DNA of 11,555 nucleotides from JAFGIG01 sp964397545 (GTDB taxonomy: Bacteria > SDB-A), in NCBI GenBank assembly GCA_964397545.1, contig CAYNIW010000033.1, positions 1 to 11,555 on the forward strand, written 5' to 3'. The notes under the pieces were generated by a model. That model saw nothing but the letters and a program-made list of their open reading frames with translations, ran no database searches and was not told the origin of the DNA. Below, piece by piece: positions 1-6,494 of this stretch (position 1 is its first letter; every line of letters begins with the position of its first letter). The translations under genes were made by a program, and so were the position numbers.

Positions 1-69
1 ATATAATATATATATACAACGTGAAGCAGAAATGACAAATTCTCTGAGCATACATTCATTTGAGAAAAG

Positions 70-1542
70 ATGAAAACTTTTCAAGTCATAATTATTCTTC
101 TCCTGATAAGCAATGTTCAAATATTCCTTCAAAACCCGGACACGCTTTGGCTAAAACATTACGGCGGACTGCTGGGCGATTACGGAAATTCAATAGCACT
201 GACGAATGACGGCGGTTTCGTTTTGGCAGGTTTTACTTTCTCTTATGCTCCGAGTTTTTGCGACGCGTGGATTCTGAGGTTCGACAGTTCAGGAGAATTG
301 TCATGGGATTCGACCTACGGCTACGAATCCTACGACTACCCTGACGACATAATCCAAACTCTTGACGGGGGATTTGCGTTCGCGGGAACGAGCTGTCCAC
401 CGGCAAATTATTACGGTGATTTCTACATAGCAAAAATTTCCGGCGACGGAAACTTTCTCTGGGACCTTAGAATCGGCGACAGCCAGTGGGAGGAAGGCGC
501 TTTGGCACTCCTTGAAACTCCGGACAGCGAGATCGTGGCGGTCGGATATACGTATTTTCAGACCGCGGGATTGTGCGACGCCTGGCTTGTCAGAACAGAC
601 TATGAGGGCAACCTCTTGTGGGACTCTACATACGGCGGAACAGGTTCGGAGCTTCCGACTTGCATGGTTCAAAACAACGACGGGGATTTCGTCATTGCAG
701 GACAAAAGAGACAGACCTCAGCATCCAAATCCATGGGTTGGTTTCTCATTGTCGATGGGAACGGTGTCGTAACACACGAAAAAACGTACCCGGGACTCGA
801 AAGCGCCTGGTTTGAAAGCATCACGAGGACCCACGACGGGTGCTATATCCTCGCCGGGACGATGGTTTCGTCCACAGGAAACGAATTTGACGGATGGATT
901 GTAAAAGTCGATTCACAGGGTGACGAGATGTGGAGCAAAGTTCTAGGGGGGCCTGAGAGCGACGATTTCTGGAGTGTCAAGGAACTTCCCGGCGGCGATC
1001 TTCTCTTGACGGGGACTTCTTCTTCCCCACCCGCGAATACCGCGGATATCTGGGTGGTCAGAACCGATAGCGCGGGAAATCAGATTTGGTCCTATTCATT
1101 CGGAGGTGCCGAAATCGATGAGGGTCACGACATCATGGCCGTCACTTCAAACATATTTTTAGTGACGGGGTCGTCCGAAACATTCTGCAACGGAATATCC
1201 GATCTGATAGTCGCGAAAATCGCCGACCCAATGACAACCGTAGAGGATGAACCCATAGATGTTTTAAACCCGTTTTTTTTGACATTAAAACCCAATCCCT
1301 TCGGAGGGTCGGTGCAAATAGAGTTTTATTCCGGAGACGACGATGAAGTCATGGTTTCTGTTTTAGACCTCACTGGTCGAGTCGTGAAGGTAATTTCTAA
1401 TTGTATTCTCGGAGCTGAAAAAGCCAAATTTTTATGGGACGGCACGGACGAAACCGGAATGCCCGTCCACTCAGGGATTTATTTTTTGAACGTCATGACA
1501 GAAAAGAACGCTTTTAGTGCAGAGTTGATACTGATAAGATGA
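70..1542 (+). CDS. Secreted seven-repeat beta-propeller-like protein with C-terminal T9SS/FlgD-like Ig tail
   Basis: The 490-aa product starts with a signal peptide (Lys2, hydrophobic run at about 5-20), so it is exported. Residues 27-385 hold about seven repeats of roughly 52 residues. Each has a W-x-x-x-(Y/F)GG opening, a DGGFVLAG-like strand and a DAWILR-x-DS-x-G-x-x-xW ending; openings lie near 27, 79, 130, 183, 236, 287 and 339. Seven units suggest a seven-bladed propeller. Residues 400-490 form an Ig-like C-terminal domain (KPNPFGGSVQIEFY, VLDLTGRVVK, WDGTDETG, SGIYFLNV) of the kind annotated as FlgD_ig or type IX sorting domain, which suggests secretion and surface attachment. The ATG has only a weak GAG purine tract at 62-64. 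The gene is alone on the + strand and looks richer in G+C than its neighbours. The ligand or role is unknown. No catalytic motif was seen. Confidence 0.9.
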   Translation: MKTFQVIIILLLISNVQIFLQNPDTLWLKHYGGLLGDYGNSIALTNDGGFVLAGFTFSYAPSFCDAWILRFDSSGELSWDSTYGYESYDYPDDIIQTLDGGFAFAGTSCPPANYYGDFYIAKISGDGNFLWDLRIGDSQWEEGALALLETPDSEIVAVGYTYFQTAGLCDAWLVRTDYEGNLLWDSTYGGTGSELPTCMVQNNDGDFVIAGQKRQTSASKSMGWFLIVDGNGVVTHEKTYPGLESAWFESITRTHDGCYILAGTMVSSTGNEFDGWIVKVDSQGDEMWSKVLGGPESDDFWSVKELPGGDLLLTGTSSSPPANTADIWVVRTDSAGNQIWSYSFGGAEIDEGHDIMAVTSNIFLVTGSSETFCNGISDLIVAKIADPMTTVEDEPIDVLNPFFLTLKPNPFGGSVQIEFYSGDDDEVMVSVLDLTGRVVKVISNCILGAEKAKFLWDGTDETGMPVHSGIYFLNVMTEKNAFSAELILIR

Positions 1543-1545
1543 CGG

Positions 1546-1701
1546 CTATTTTTTCGAATGCAGAGCCAGTTTATTGCCTTCCGTATCCGTAAATATCGCG
1601 AAACAACCTATTTCTGGATTTATAAGGGTTTTGGGAACAATGACTTTTCCTTCGTGAAGATCAATTATTTGCTTTCATCAAACAAAAGTAAATGTATTCA
1701 T
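1546..1701 (-). pseudogene. Remnant of a VOC/glyoxalase-family gene (5' end joined to 3' end)
   Basis: A ribosome site (GAAGGA, 1710-1705) precedes ATG at 1701. Reading runs MNTFTFV, then two consecutive TGA codons (1680-1675), and continues in the same frame for 42 codons to TAG at 1548-1546. The tail contains KVIVPKTLINPEIG and DTEGNKLALHSKK, which match the last strand-turn-strand of VOC-superfamily proteins (glyoxalase/bleomycin-resistance fold, usually about 120-130 aa). About 75 central residues are missing. A 14-nt direct repeat (1645-1658 and 1702-1715) overlaps the ribosome site and the codons around HEGK, so a repeat-mediated deletion is one possible cause. The stop lies 3 nt from that of the convergent + gene. 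Family identity is by pattern recognition. The fragment cannot encode a full VOC domain. Confidence 0.72.
1547..1576. repeat. 30-nt direct repeat, copy 1 (3' end of VOC remnant)
   Basis: This stretch matches 9357-9386 in 29 of 30 positions in the same orientation; the single difference is C at 1566 versus G at 9376. On the - strand it encodes NKLALHSKK plus the first two bases of the stop codon. Here it belongs to a longer VOC-like tail, whereas the second copy has lost everything upstream. The copies lie 7.8 kb apart and bracket the secreted-protein and two-component block. Confidence 0.85.
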
Positions 1702-1936
1702 TTTTCCTTCGTGAAATACTAAATCACTATCGGTGAATTGGCAGTGCCACGATTATTTGCGCCCTTCTCGATTAAATAATAAATGCATATTATATTCTTG
1801 GTTGATGTCTATCCTGATATTCTTGTATCAAAAAACAAAATCCTCTAATTAATTTCCTTCACTTCGAGAATATAAGATATATTCACATTGATCGAAGCTG
1901 GTTTCCCGTAAAAGCGAAATTTTATGATCATAGCCT
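1702..1936. other. AT-rich intergenic region with possible relic promoter of the VOC remnant
   Basis: No gene is supported here. On the - strand a CAAGAATATAATATG stretch (1800-1786) resembles a -10 region. It matches 14 of 15 bases upstream of the interrupted lipoprotein gene (9844-9830). Further on, TGGCAC (1749-1744) sits at sigma-54-like distance from the ATG at 1701, but its -12 element reads ATTCA instead of TTGCA, so it would be non-functional or decayed at best. No convincing terminator was found for the 1937-4177 gene. Confidence 0.4.
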
Positions 1937-4177
1937 TCAATCTATTACAATGAATTTTCCACGGTCTTCGAAGTTTTCTGCCTCAAGTAAATAAAAGTAA
2001 GTTCCCGGATTATCCGGTCTATAGATTATTGAATAATGACCGGGAGCAATTGACTGCCCTGAAAGCAGATCTGTTATATTTCTTCCAGAGATATCAAATA
2101 TTTTCAACGAGACTTCTCCGGCATGCAAAAGAGATATTCTGAATATCATTTTTCCCTCAGAGGGTGATGTATAAGAAAAAGAAAACTTCGTATTACCTGT
2201 GATATCTTCTTCAACCCCCAGGACTGAATAAACAAACGAATAGTATTGGGAAGGAGCACTATCAGGATCAGTGCTTTGATTCAACCCCCTGTCTCTTGCA
2301 AGAATATAATATTTTACTGTATCCGGATTTTGAGACACTTGGGGAATATCACCTGAAAACCAGTCGTCACCAATTAGGGTCAACTCGGCTGAATCCCAGT
2401 TCTGATCCTCAATTCTTTTATAAAACAAAAAAGAAGTGTCCATAAAAATATTATCTGTGATCTTGACGTTGATCTGGTAAGGACCAGAATAAGCCGTGTC
2501 GTTGACGACAGTTGTTGATTCAATATCTGGGGGTGTTATGTCGCAGAGACCTTCAAGATAGACCAATCTCAAAGGATCATCCACGTCATCTGAATAGACC
2601 TTCAGAGTGCCGGGGTAGAAAAATTCAACAAAGGGCTGAAACTCCACCTGTAAGGGCAGAAGATTATTAGGCAGAATGGTGTCCGGAAAAAAATGATAAG
2701 GAAATATTGAATATACATTGTTGGTCGATATCACGCTGTCGATTGTCAATTGTCTTTCACCAGTGTTTTGAATGACCAAGTATTGCCAATAGGAATAATT
2801 TCCGGGCGCGACGTTTCCGAAATCATGAAACGTATCCGATAAAACGATGTTTTGCGAAAGGGCGGTTCTGAATTGATAGATCATGCTGTCCCAGCTTGCC
2901 GCGTATATTTCAATTGAGCCGTTGTCGTCTACGTCTCCAACATCAAGTCCGGCAATTCTATAGTTTGCTTTTCCGACATCTAACCGCTGCCATGAAGTCC
3001 CGTTATATTTGTATTGAAAAATTGAATCATTGTCACAAGAAGCATAAATTTCGATTTCTCCGTCATTATTCCCGTCTCCACAGCAAAGTTCATAGACTAT
3101 ATTCCATGGATGATACCAGACCAGCGAGGGATTCCATGTGCTTCCATCCCATTTTATTTGACTTATGTATCTGTAATAGGAATCGTAGAGCTCAAACTCG
3201 CCGTCTCTATTGCCGTCGCAGACGACAATATTTGCGACGCCCATTTGATAATAACTATTCACTAAAGTCCTTATCCACATATTGCCAATCCATTTATATT
3301 GAAAGAGACGTCCGTTTTGCGTATAACTACCGCCTCCTGCATAAATTTCCAACTCCCCGTCATTGTTGCCGTCACCGATAGAAATGCAAATCATTGGACA
3401 ATGCCCCGCTCCCACATAATAATTCTCCCAGAAACTGCCGTTGAATTTGTATTCGTAGATTGCTGTGTCGTTTACGCAATACACTTCCTGAATACCGTCG
3501 CTGTTGCCGTCTCCAACCGCAATTCCCCTGCAAAATGAACCAATGGCTGTTCTATTCCATGAAGCTCCGTCCAGTTTGTATTGATAAATGCTGTCCATAT
3601 TTGAAACGTAAATCTCCAGCTCTCCATCATTATTTCCGTCTCCAACTTTAATATCAGAAACAACGACCCCAATGGTTCCGATTATTGTCGAATTCCATGC
3701 GGAGCCATTGTATTTGCATTGATAAATTTTTCCGTAAATAGAACCTACGTAAACTTCCAATTCACCGTCGTTGTTTCCGTCCCCTATGGCTGTTTTTTCG
3801 GCGAATTCGTGGCAATTATTCACTGGGTTTCTGGAGAAAAAATACGGTTCGGTAATTCTTTCGTTCAAGGTAAAGCACATCTTCAAGGTGTCTGTATTGA
3901 TTATGAGATCATAAGTTCCCGTATTAAATCCGGATAAATCGAATCCGCAGGTCAAGCAGTTGTCATTGACCACCGTGACATTGAATGCATTTATTTCAGG
4001 ATGCCCTGTTCTGATCAGTTTAAGAGTCGAAACACCGGAATTGAAGTTATCCCCGAAAATATCTGCGTTTACAATTGTATCGTTGGTTCCGGAATGCGGC
4101 CAGATATGGGTGACCGAACCGTTTAATTTATGAGATATGGCAAAAATGATTATTAAAAATAAATTCATATATTTCAT
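1937..4177 (-). CDS. Large secreted FG-GAP/VCBS-like seven-repeat propeller protein with Ig domains and C-terminal sorting-like tail
   Basis: The 746-aa product has a signal peptide (about 1-20) and a TIG/IPT-like Ig segment (about 22-96). Seven calcium-loop repeats follow, beginning near 131, 178, 221, 267, 319, 366 and 413. Each reads close to GDGNNDGELEIY; the D-x-N-x-D-G pattern is that of FG-GAP/VCBS-type calcium-binding loops. Spacing is 43-52 residues, consistent with a seven-bladed propeller. Residues about 445-545 (FGNVAPG, IQNTGERQLTI, LEGLC) resemble a HYDIN/choice-of-anchor-D Ig domain. About 548-650 is another Ig-like domain, and 665-746 is a T9SS-like tail (LKIFDISGRN, PGTYFYLLEA). 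The fifth repeat is the most degenerate (CDGNRDGEFELY). The start is fixed by GGGAG (4188-4184), 6 nt before ATG. It lies 64 nt downstream of the lipoprotein gene and is probably the last gene of that operon. It is likely an adhesin or matrix protein; the ligand is unknown. Confidence 0.92.
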   Translation of the reverse strand: MKYMNLFLIIIFAISHKLNGSVTHIWPHSGTNDTIVNADIFGDNFNSGVSTLKLIRTGHPEINAFNVTVVNDNCLTCGFDLSGFNTGTYDLIINTDTLKMCFTLNERITEPYFFSRNPVNNCHEFAEKTAIGDGNNDGELEVYVGSIYGKIYQCKYNGSAWNSTIIGTIGVVVSDIKVGDGNNDGELEIYVSNMDSIYQYKLDGASWNRTAIGSFCRGIAVGDGNSDGIQEVYCVNDTAIYEYKFNGSFWENYYVGAGHCPMICISIGDGNNDGELEIYAGGGSYTQNGRLFQYKWIGNMWIRTLVNSYYQMGVANIVVCDGNRDGEFELYDSYYRYISQIKWDGSTWNPSLVWYHPWNIVYELCCGDGNNDGEIEIYASCDNDSIFQYKYNGTSWQRLDVGKANYRIAGLDVGDVDDNGSIEIYAASWDSMIYQFRTALSQNIVLSDTFHDFGNVAPGNYSYWQYLVIQNTGERQLTIDSVISTNNVYSIFPYHFFPDTILPNNLLPLQVEFQPFVEFFYPGTLKVYSDDVDDPLRLVYLEGLCDITPPDIESTTVVNDTAYSGPYQINVKITDNIFMDTSFLFYKRIEDQNWDSAELTLIGDDWFSGDIPQVSQNPDTVKYYILARDRGLNQSTDPDSAPSQYYSFVYSVLGVEEDITGNTKFSFSYTSPSEGKMIFRISLLHAGEVSLKIFDISGRNITDLLSGQSIAPGHYSIIYRPDNPGTYFYLLEAENFEDRGKFIVID

Positions 4178-4241
4178 AAATTTCTCCCATTTATTGATTT
4201 CTCAAATGTTTCCGGTTTTTCACTATTTGAAAAGAAAACCA

Positions 4242-4685
4242 TTAGATTATCTCGATATATTTTGCGTCAACCCTGGGAAGTTCTTTATCTTCAATTTGAG
4301 GGGAAGGACAGACATCATACCCGTAAATTTCTCCGTAAACAATTATTTCGTCATTTATGAAAGCGGCGGTGGATCCGTCGTAATAAATATATATGGGCAG
4401 TAATCCGCTGGGCAGAGTATAGACTTCATCTTTGACCGCTATTATGAGGTGTGTTGCACCTTCCTCTTCATAATAGACCACAACCTGTCCGGCTATTTTT
4501 ATCAATTTTCCTTTAAAATCTTCAGCCCCTTCGGTCAGTTCGCTGACCGGGACTTCTTCGCAATCGGCTTTATAGCTTTCTTGATTTTCATGGGCTTGAA
4601 TTTGACCGCCTGAACAGGAAGCTGTTTGTAAAACCAACCCAAAGAACACAGTTATAGAAAATATTTGAAATTTAGTTTTAGACAT
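4242..4685 (-). CDS. Small lipoprotein with OB-fold-like domain
   Basis: The 147-aa protein has a basic N-terminus (MSKTK), a hydrophobic segment and a lipobox-like QTASC with Cys24, so it is probably lipid-anchored. Thr at -3 is not the usual Leu. After a charged linker, residues about 57-147 (FKGKLIKIAGQVV, HLIIAVKDEVY, NDEIIVYGEIYGYD, RVDAKYIEI) have the strand pattern of an OB fold of the tRNA_anti/nucleic-acid-binding-like type found in many envelope proteins. Ligand binding is not evident. Cys42 and Cys126 could form a disulfide. The ribosome site AAGGAG (4697-4692), 6 nt before ATG, is one of the strongest in the window. Only 12 nt separate it from the stop of the upstream zinc-binding gene, so the two are co-transcribed, under the sigma-54 promoter at about 4980. 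Function unknown. Confidence 0.87.
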   Translation of the reverse strand: MSKTKFQIFSITVFFGLVLQTASCSGGQIQAHENQESYKADCEEVPVSELTEGAEDFKGKLIKIAGQVVVYYEEEGATHLIIAVKDEVYTLPSGLLPIYIYYDGSTAAFINDEIIVYGEIYGYDVCPSPQIEDKELPRVDAKYIEII

Positions 4686-4697
4686 TTCCTTCTCCTT

Positions 4698-4940
4698 TTA
4701 CTCTGGCAAAAATTTTTCGAACCTGACAGCGCATTCAGGGCACAAAAACCAATCCTTATTATCTTTTAGAATCCGCCGTATCCAGATTGCTCTATCCGCT
4801 TGCTCGGTCAACCCTTTTGTGTTTTCAAGATGACAGACAGCAGGTCTCAATCCGGCATTGACTGCCTTTTTTACCTGAGATGATGAGTAACGGATTGAAT
4901 CATCTCCAATTGACATGTTGCAAAGATCACAAACCTTCAT
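4698..4940 (-). CDS. Small four-cysteine zinc-binding protein, first gene of the sigma-54 operon
   Basis: The 80-aa protein begins MKVCDLCNMS and ends near WFLCPECAVRFEKFLPE. Cys4/Cys7 and Cys67/Cys70 form two CxxC knuckles that probably bind one zinc ion. Between them is a helical region with RYSSSQVKKAVNAGLRP and a Trp53-containing helix. It resembles small cytoplasmic CxxC proteins of unknown function; I do not recognise a named family. The frame stays open to a TTG at 4988, but the true start is ATG at 4940. AAAGGA (4951-4946) lies 5 nt ahead of it, and the TTG at 4988 falls inside the -24 promoter element, upstream of the predicted transcript start (about 4961). It is the first gene after the activator and its palindromes. 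It could act as an intracellular regulator or chaperone for its operon, but this is inference. Confidence 0.87.
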   Translation of the reverse strand: MKVCDLCNMSIGDDSIRYSSSQVKKAVNAGLRPAVCHLENTKGLTEQADRAIWIRRILKDNKDWFLCPECAVRFEKFLPE

Positions 4941-4970
4941 TTTTTTCCTTTCATTTTTAATTAGGATATA

Positions 4971-4988
4971 AATCAACATCCGTGCCAA
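4971..4988 (-). promoter_or_regulatory. Sigma-54 (RpoN) -24/-12 promoter
   Basis: Reading the - strand, TTGGCACGGATGTTGAT (4988-4972) matches the consensus TTGGCACG-N4-TTGCW. The -24 block is perfect and the spacing is exact. The only deviation is A for C at the -12 position (4973). Predicted transcription starts near 4961, giving a leader of about 20 nt containing AAAGGA before ATG 4940. The adjacent upstream gene encodes a sigma-54 activator with an intact GAFTGA loop, which strongly supports the call. Confidence 0.83.
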
Positions 4989-5061
4989 TTTTTTCAGGCA
5001 CCTAAGTTGCTTTTTTAGAGTAGTTTAGTGAATTTTAGGGTTTATGGAAGAATTAAGAATC

Positions 5062-5095
5062 TTCCGAATTACGGAAATAATTCCGTAAATCGGAA
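5062..5095. promoter_or_regulatory. Two tandem palindromes, probable enhancer (UAS) for the NtrC-type regulator
   Basis: Two copies of TTCCG-N5-CGGAA (5062-5076 and 5081-5095) are separated by 4 nt, a 19-bp period. They also make a perfect inner repeat, TTACGGAA-ATAA-TTCCGTAA (5069-5088). They begin 1 nt past the activator's stop codon and lie about 108 and 127 bp upstream of the predicted +1 of the sigma-54 promoter. This is the arrangement of NtrC-family binding sites. No T-run follows on the - strand, so an intrinsic terminator is less likely. Binding by the neighbouring regulator is inferred. Confidence 0.7.
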
Positions 5096-5096
5096 A

Positions 5097-6494
5097 TTAT
5101 CTGTTTTTATAGAAATGGTGCTTGGCTATTCCGGTAGCCTTGACCGCGTCTAAAACTTTACCGTCGAATTTTTTTAGTATCGATTTGATCAGCGATTCTT
5201 TTAATGTTTCCAGATCAATTTGTTTTGCGATGACAAGCCGGGCTAATTCGTCAATCAATTCGTTTTCATCGGATTTAGAACCGGATATATTCAGGAATTT
5301 AAAATCTGATCCGGTTAAAACAGTATTTGACCCGGATACTATTATAGCTCTCATTATCGCGTTTTCGAGTTCCCGAATGTTGCCCGGCCAATCGTGTTTT
5401 AAGAGAAATTTTCGAGCGTCATTGCTGATTTCCTTTGGAGGCAAGTTGATTTCTCCGCAGAATTTATTCACATTATAATTTGCAAGGTCTTCGATGTCCT
5501 CTTTTCTTTCTCTTAAAGGCAGAAGATGCAAGGGATAACTGTTTATTCTGTAATAGAGATCTTCACGAAAATCCCCCTCTTTTACAGCTTTTTCCAGTTT
5601 CCGGTTGGTGGCGCAGATCAGTTGAAAATCAACGCTAATGGTTTTGTTGCTTCCCAACCTTGAAAGCTTCTTTTCCTGAATTACATTGAGCAATTTAGAC
5701 TGTAAATTTATATCCATTTCGCCGATTTCATCGAGAAAGAGTGTCCCTTGATGTGCGAGCTCTATTTTTCCCGGTTTGGAATTTACCGCTCCGGTAAACG
5801 CACCTTTCTCATATCCGAACAATTCGCTCTCCAACAAATTTTGCGGGATTGCCGAGCAATTTATTTTTATGAAGGGCATTTCTTTTCTTTTTCCCGAGGA
5901 ATGGATCAGTCTAGCTATCACTTCTTTTCCCGTGCCGGTTTCTCCGGTTATAAGAACATTGACAGGCAATTTGGATATTTTTACCACACCCTCAAATATT
6001 TTTTTCAACCCCCGGTCAAGACCGATTATTTTTGTGTTCTTTTCAAAAAGCCGGTGCTTTAACTCCTGGTTCTCAATGTCTAAAAGTTTTAAGTATTTTT
6101 CAGTTTCCTTTTTGTTTTGACATTCGGAAATTGTTTTATCCAGAAATTTTTTCAATTCAAATAAACTTACGGGTTTTTCGATGTAATGGTTGACCAGACC
6201 TTCGTTCAAGACTTTTTCCAACAGATATTTATCAGCATAAGCCGTAAACAAAACCCCGTATCCATAGGCGTTTTTTTCCTTAGCGCTCAAAAGAAGGTCG
6301 AGTCCTGTAACTTTCGGCATTTTATAGTCGGCGATTATTATATCGAAATAATTATTGTCTATTTCAACTAAAGCTTTTTGGGGGTCTGAAAAGAACTCGA
6401 TGCTGTAACCCCTGAAAAATTCCTCTAAATCCTCTATTAAAGTCTGCTCGTCGTCAACGAACATGATCTTAAGATTTCCAACAGATTTATTCAT
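5097..6494 (-). CDS. NtrC-family sigma-54-dependent response regulator (REC-AAA+-Fis HTH)
   Basis: This 465-aa protein has a receiver domain at about 8-125, with the Asp14/Asp15 acidic pair, phospho-acceptor Asp56, Thr84 and Lys107. A coiled linker follows, then a complete sigma-54 activator AAA+ domain at about 155-400. That domain has Walker A GETGTGKE (184-191), the sigma-54-contacting GAFTGA (231-236), Walker B LFLDEIGE (Asp255/Glu256), candidate arginine fingers (Arg310, Arg316) and sensor II WPGNIREL (369-376). The end (about 430-465) is a Fis-type HTH (FDGKVLDAVKATGIAKHHFY), where the usual GN is GK. No key residue is missing. ATG at 6494 overlaps the kinase stop by 8 nt. AAGGA (6505-6501), 6 nt before the start, lies inside the kinase gene, so translation is coupled. 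Phosphorylated, it should open the sigma-54 promoter just downstream of its own gene. Confidence 0.97.
   Translation of the reverse strand: MNKSVGNLKIMFVDDEQTLIEDLEEFFRGYSIEFFSDPQKALVEIDNNYFDIIIADYKMPKVTGLDLLLSAKEKNAYGYGVLFTAYADKYLLEKVLNEGLVNHYIEKPVSLFELKKFLDKTISECQNKKETEKYLKLLDIENQELKHRLFEKNTKIIGLDRGLKKIFEGVVKISKLPVNVLITGETGTGKEVIARLIHSSGKRKEMPFIKINCSAIPQNLLESELFGYEKGAFTGAVNSKPGKIELAHQGTLFLDEIGEMDINLQSKLLNVIQEKKLSRLGSNKTISVDFQLICATNRKLEKAVKEGDFREDLYYRINSYPLHLLPLRERKEDIEDLANYNVNKFCGEINLPPKEISNDARKFLLKHDWPGNIRELENAIMRAIIVSGSNTVLTGSDFKFLNISGSKSDENELIDELARLVIAKQIDLETLKESLIKSILKKFDGKVLDAVKATGIAKHHFYKNR

Noticed and set aside
2896..3381. 161-codon + strand open frame inside the propeller gene
   Set aside because: It is an antisense shadow of the repeated calcium-loop codons, rich in Arg, Cys and His, with no ribosome site.
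4941..4988. N-terminal extension of the zinc-binding protein from TTG 4988
   Set aside because: The TTG is part of the sigma-54 -24 element and lies upstream of the predicted transcript start. ATG 4940 has a good ribosome site and begins just before the first CxxC.
5062..5095. Intrinsic terminator after the response regulator
   Set aside because: The dyads can fold but no T-run follows on the - strand. The two-copy 19-bp arrangement at enhancer distance fits a regulator site better.
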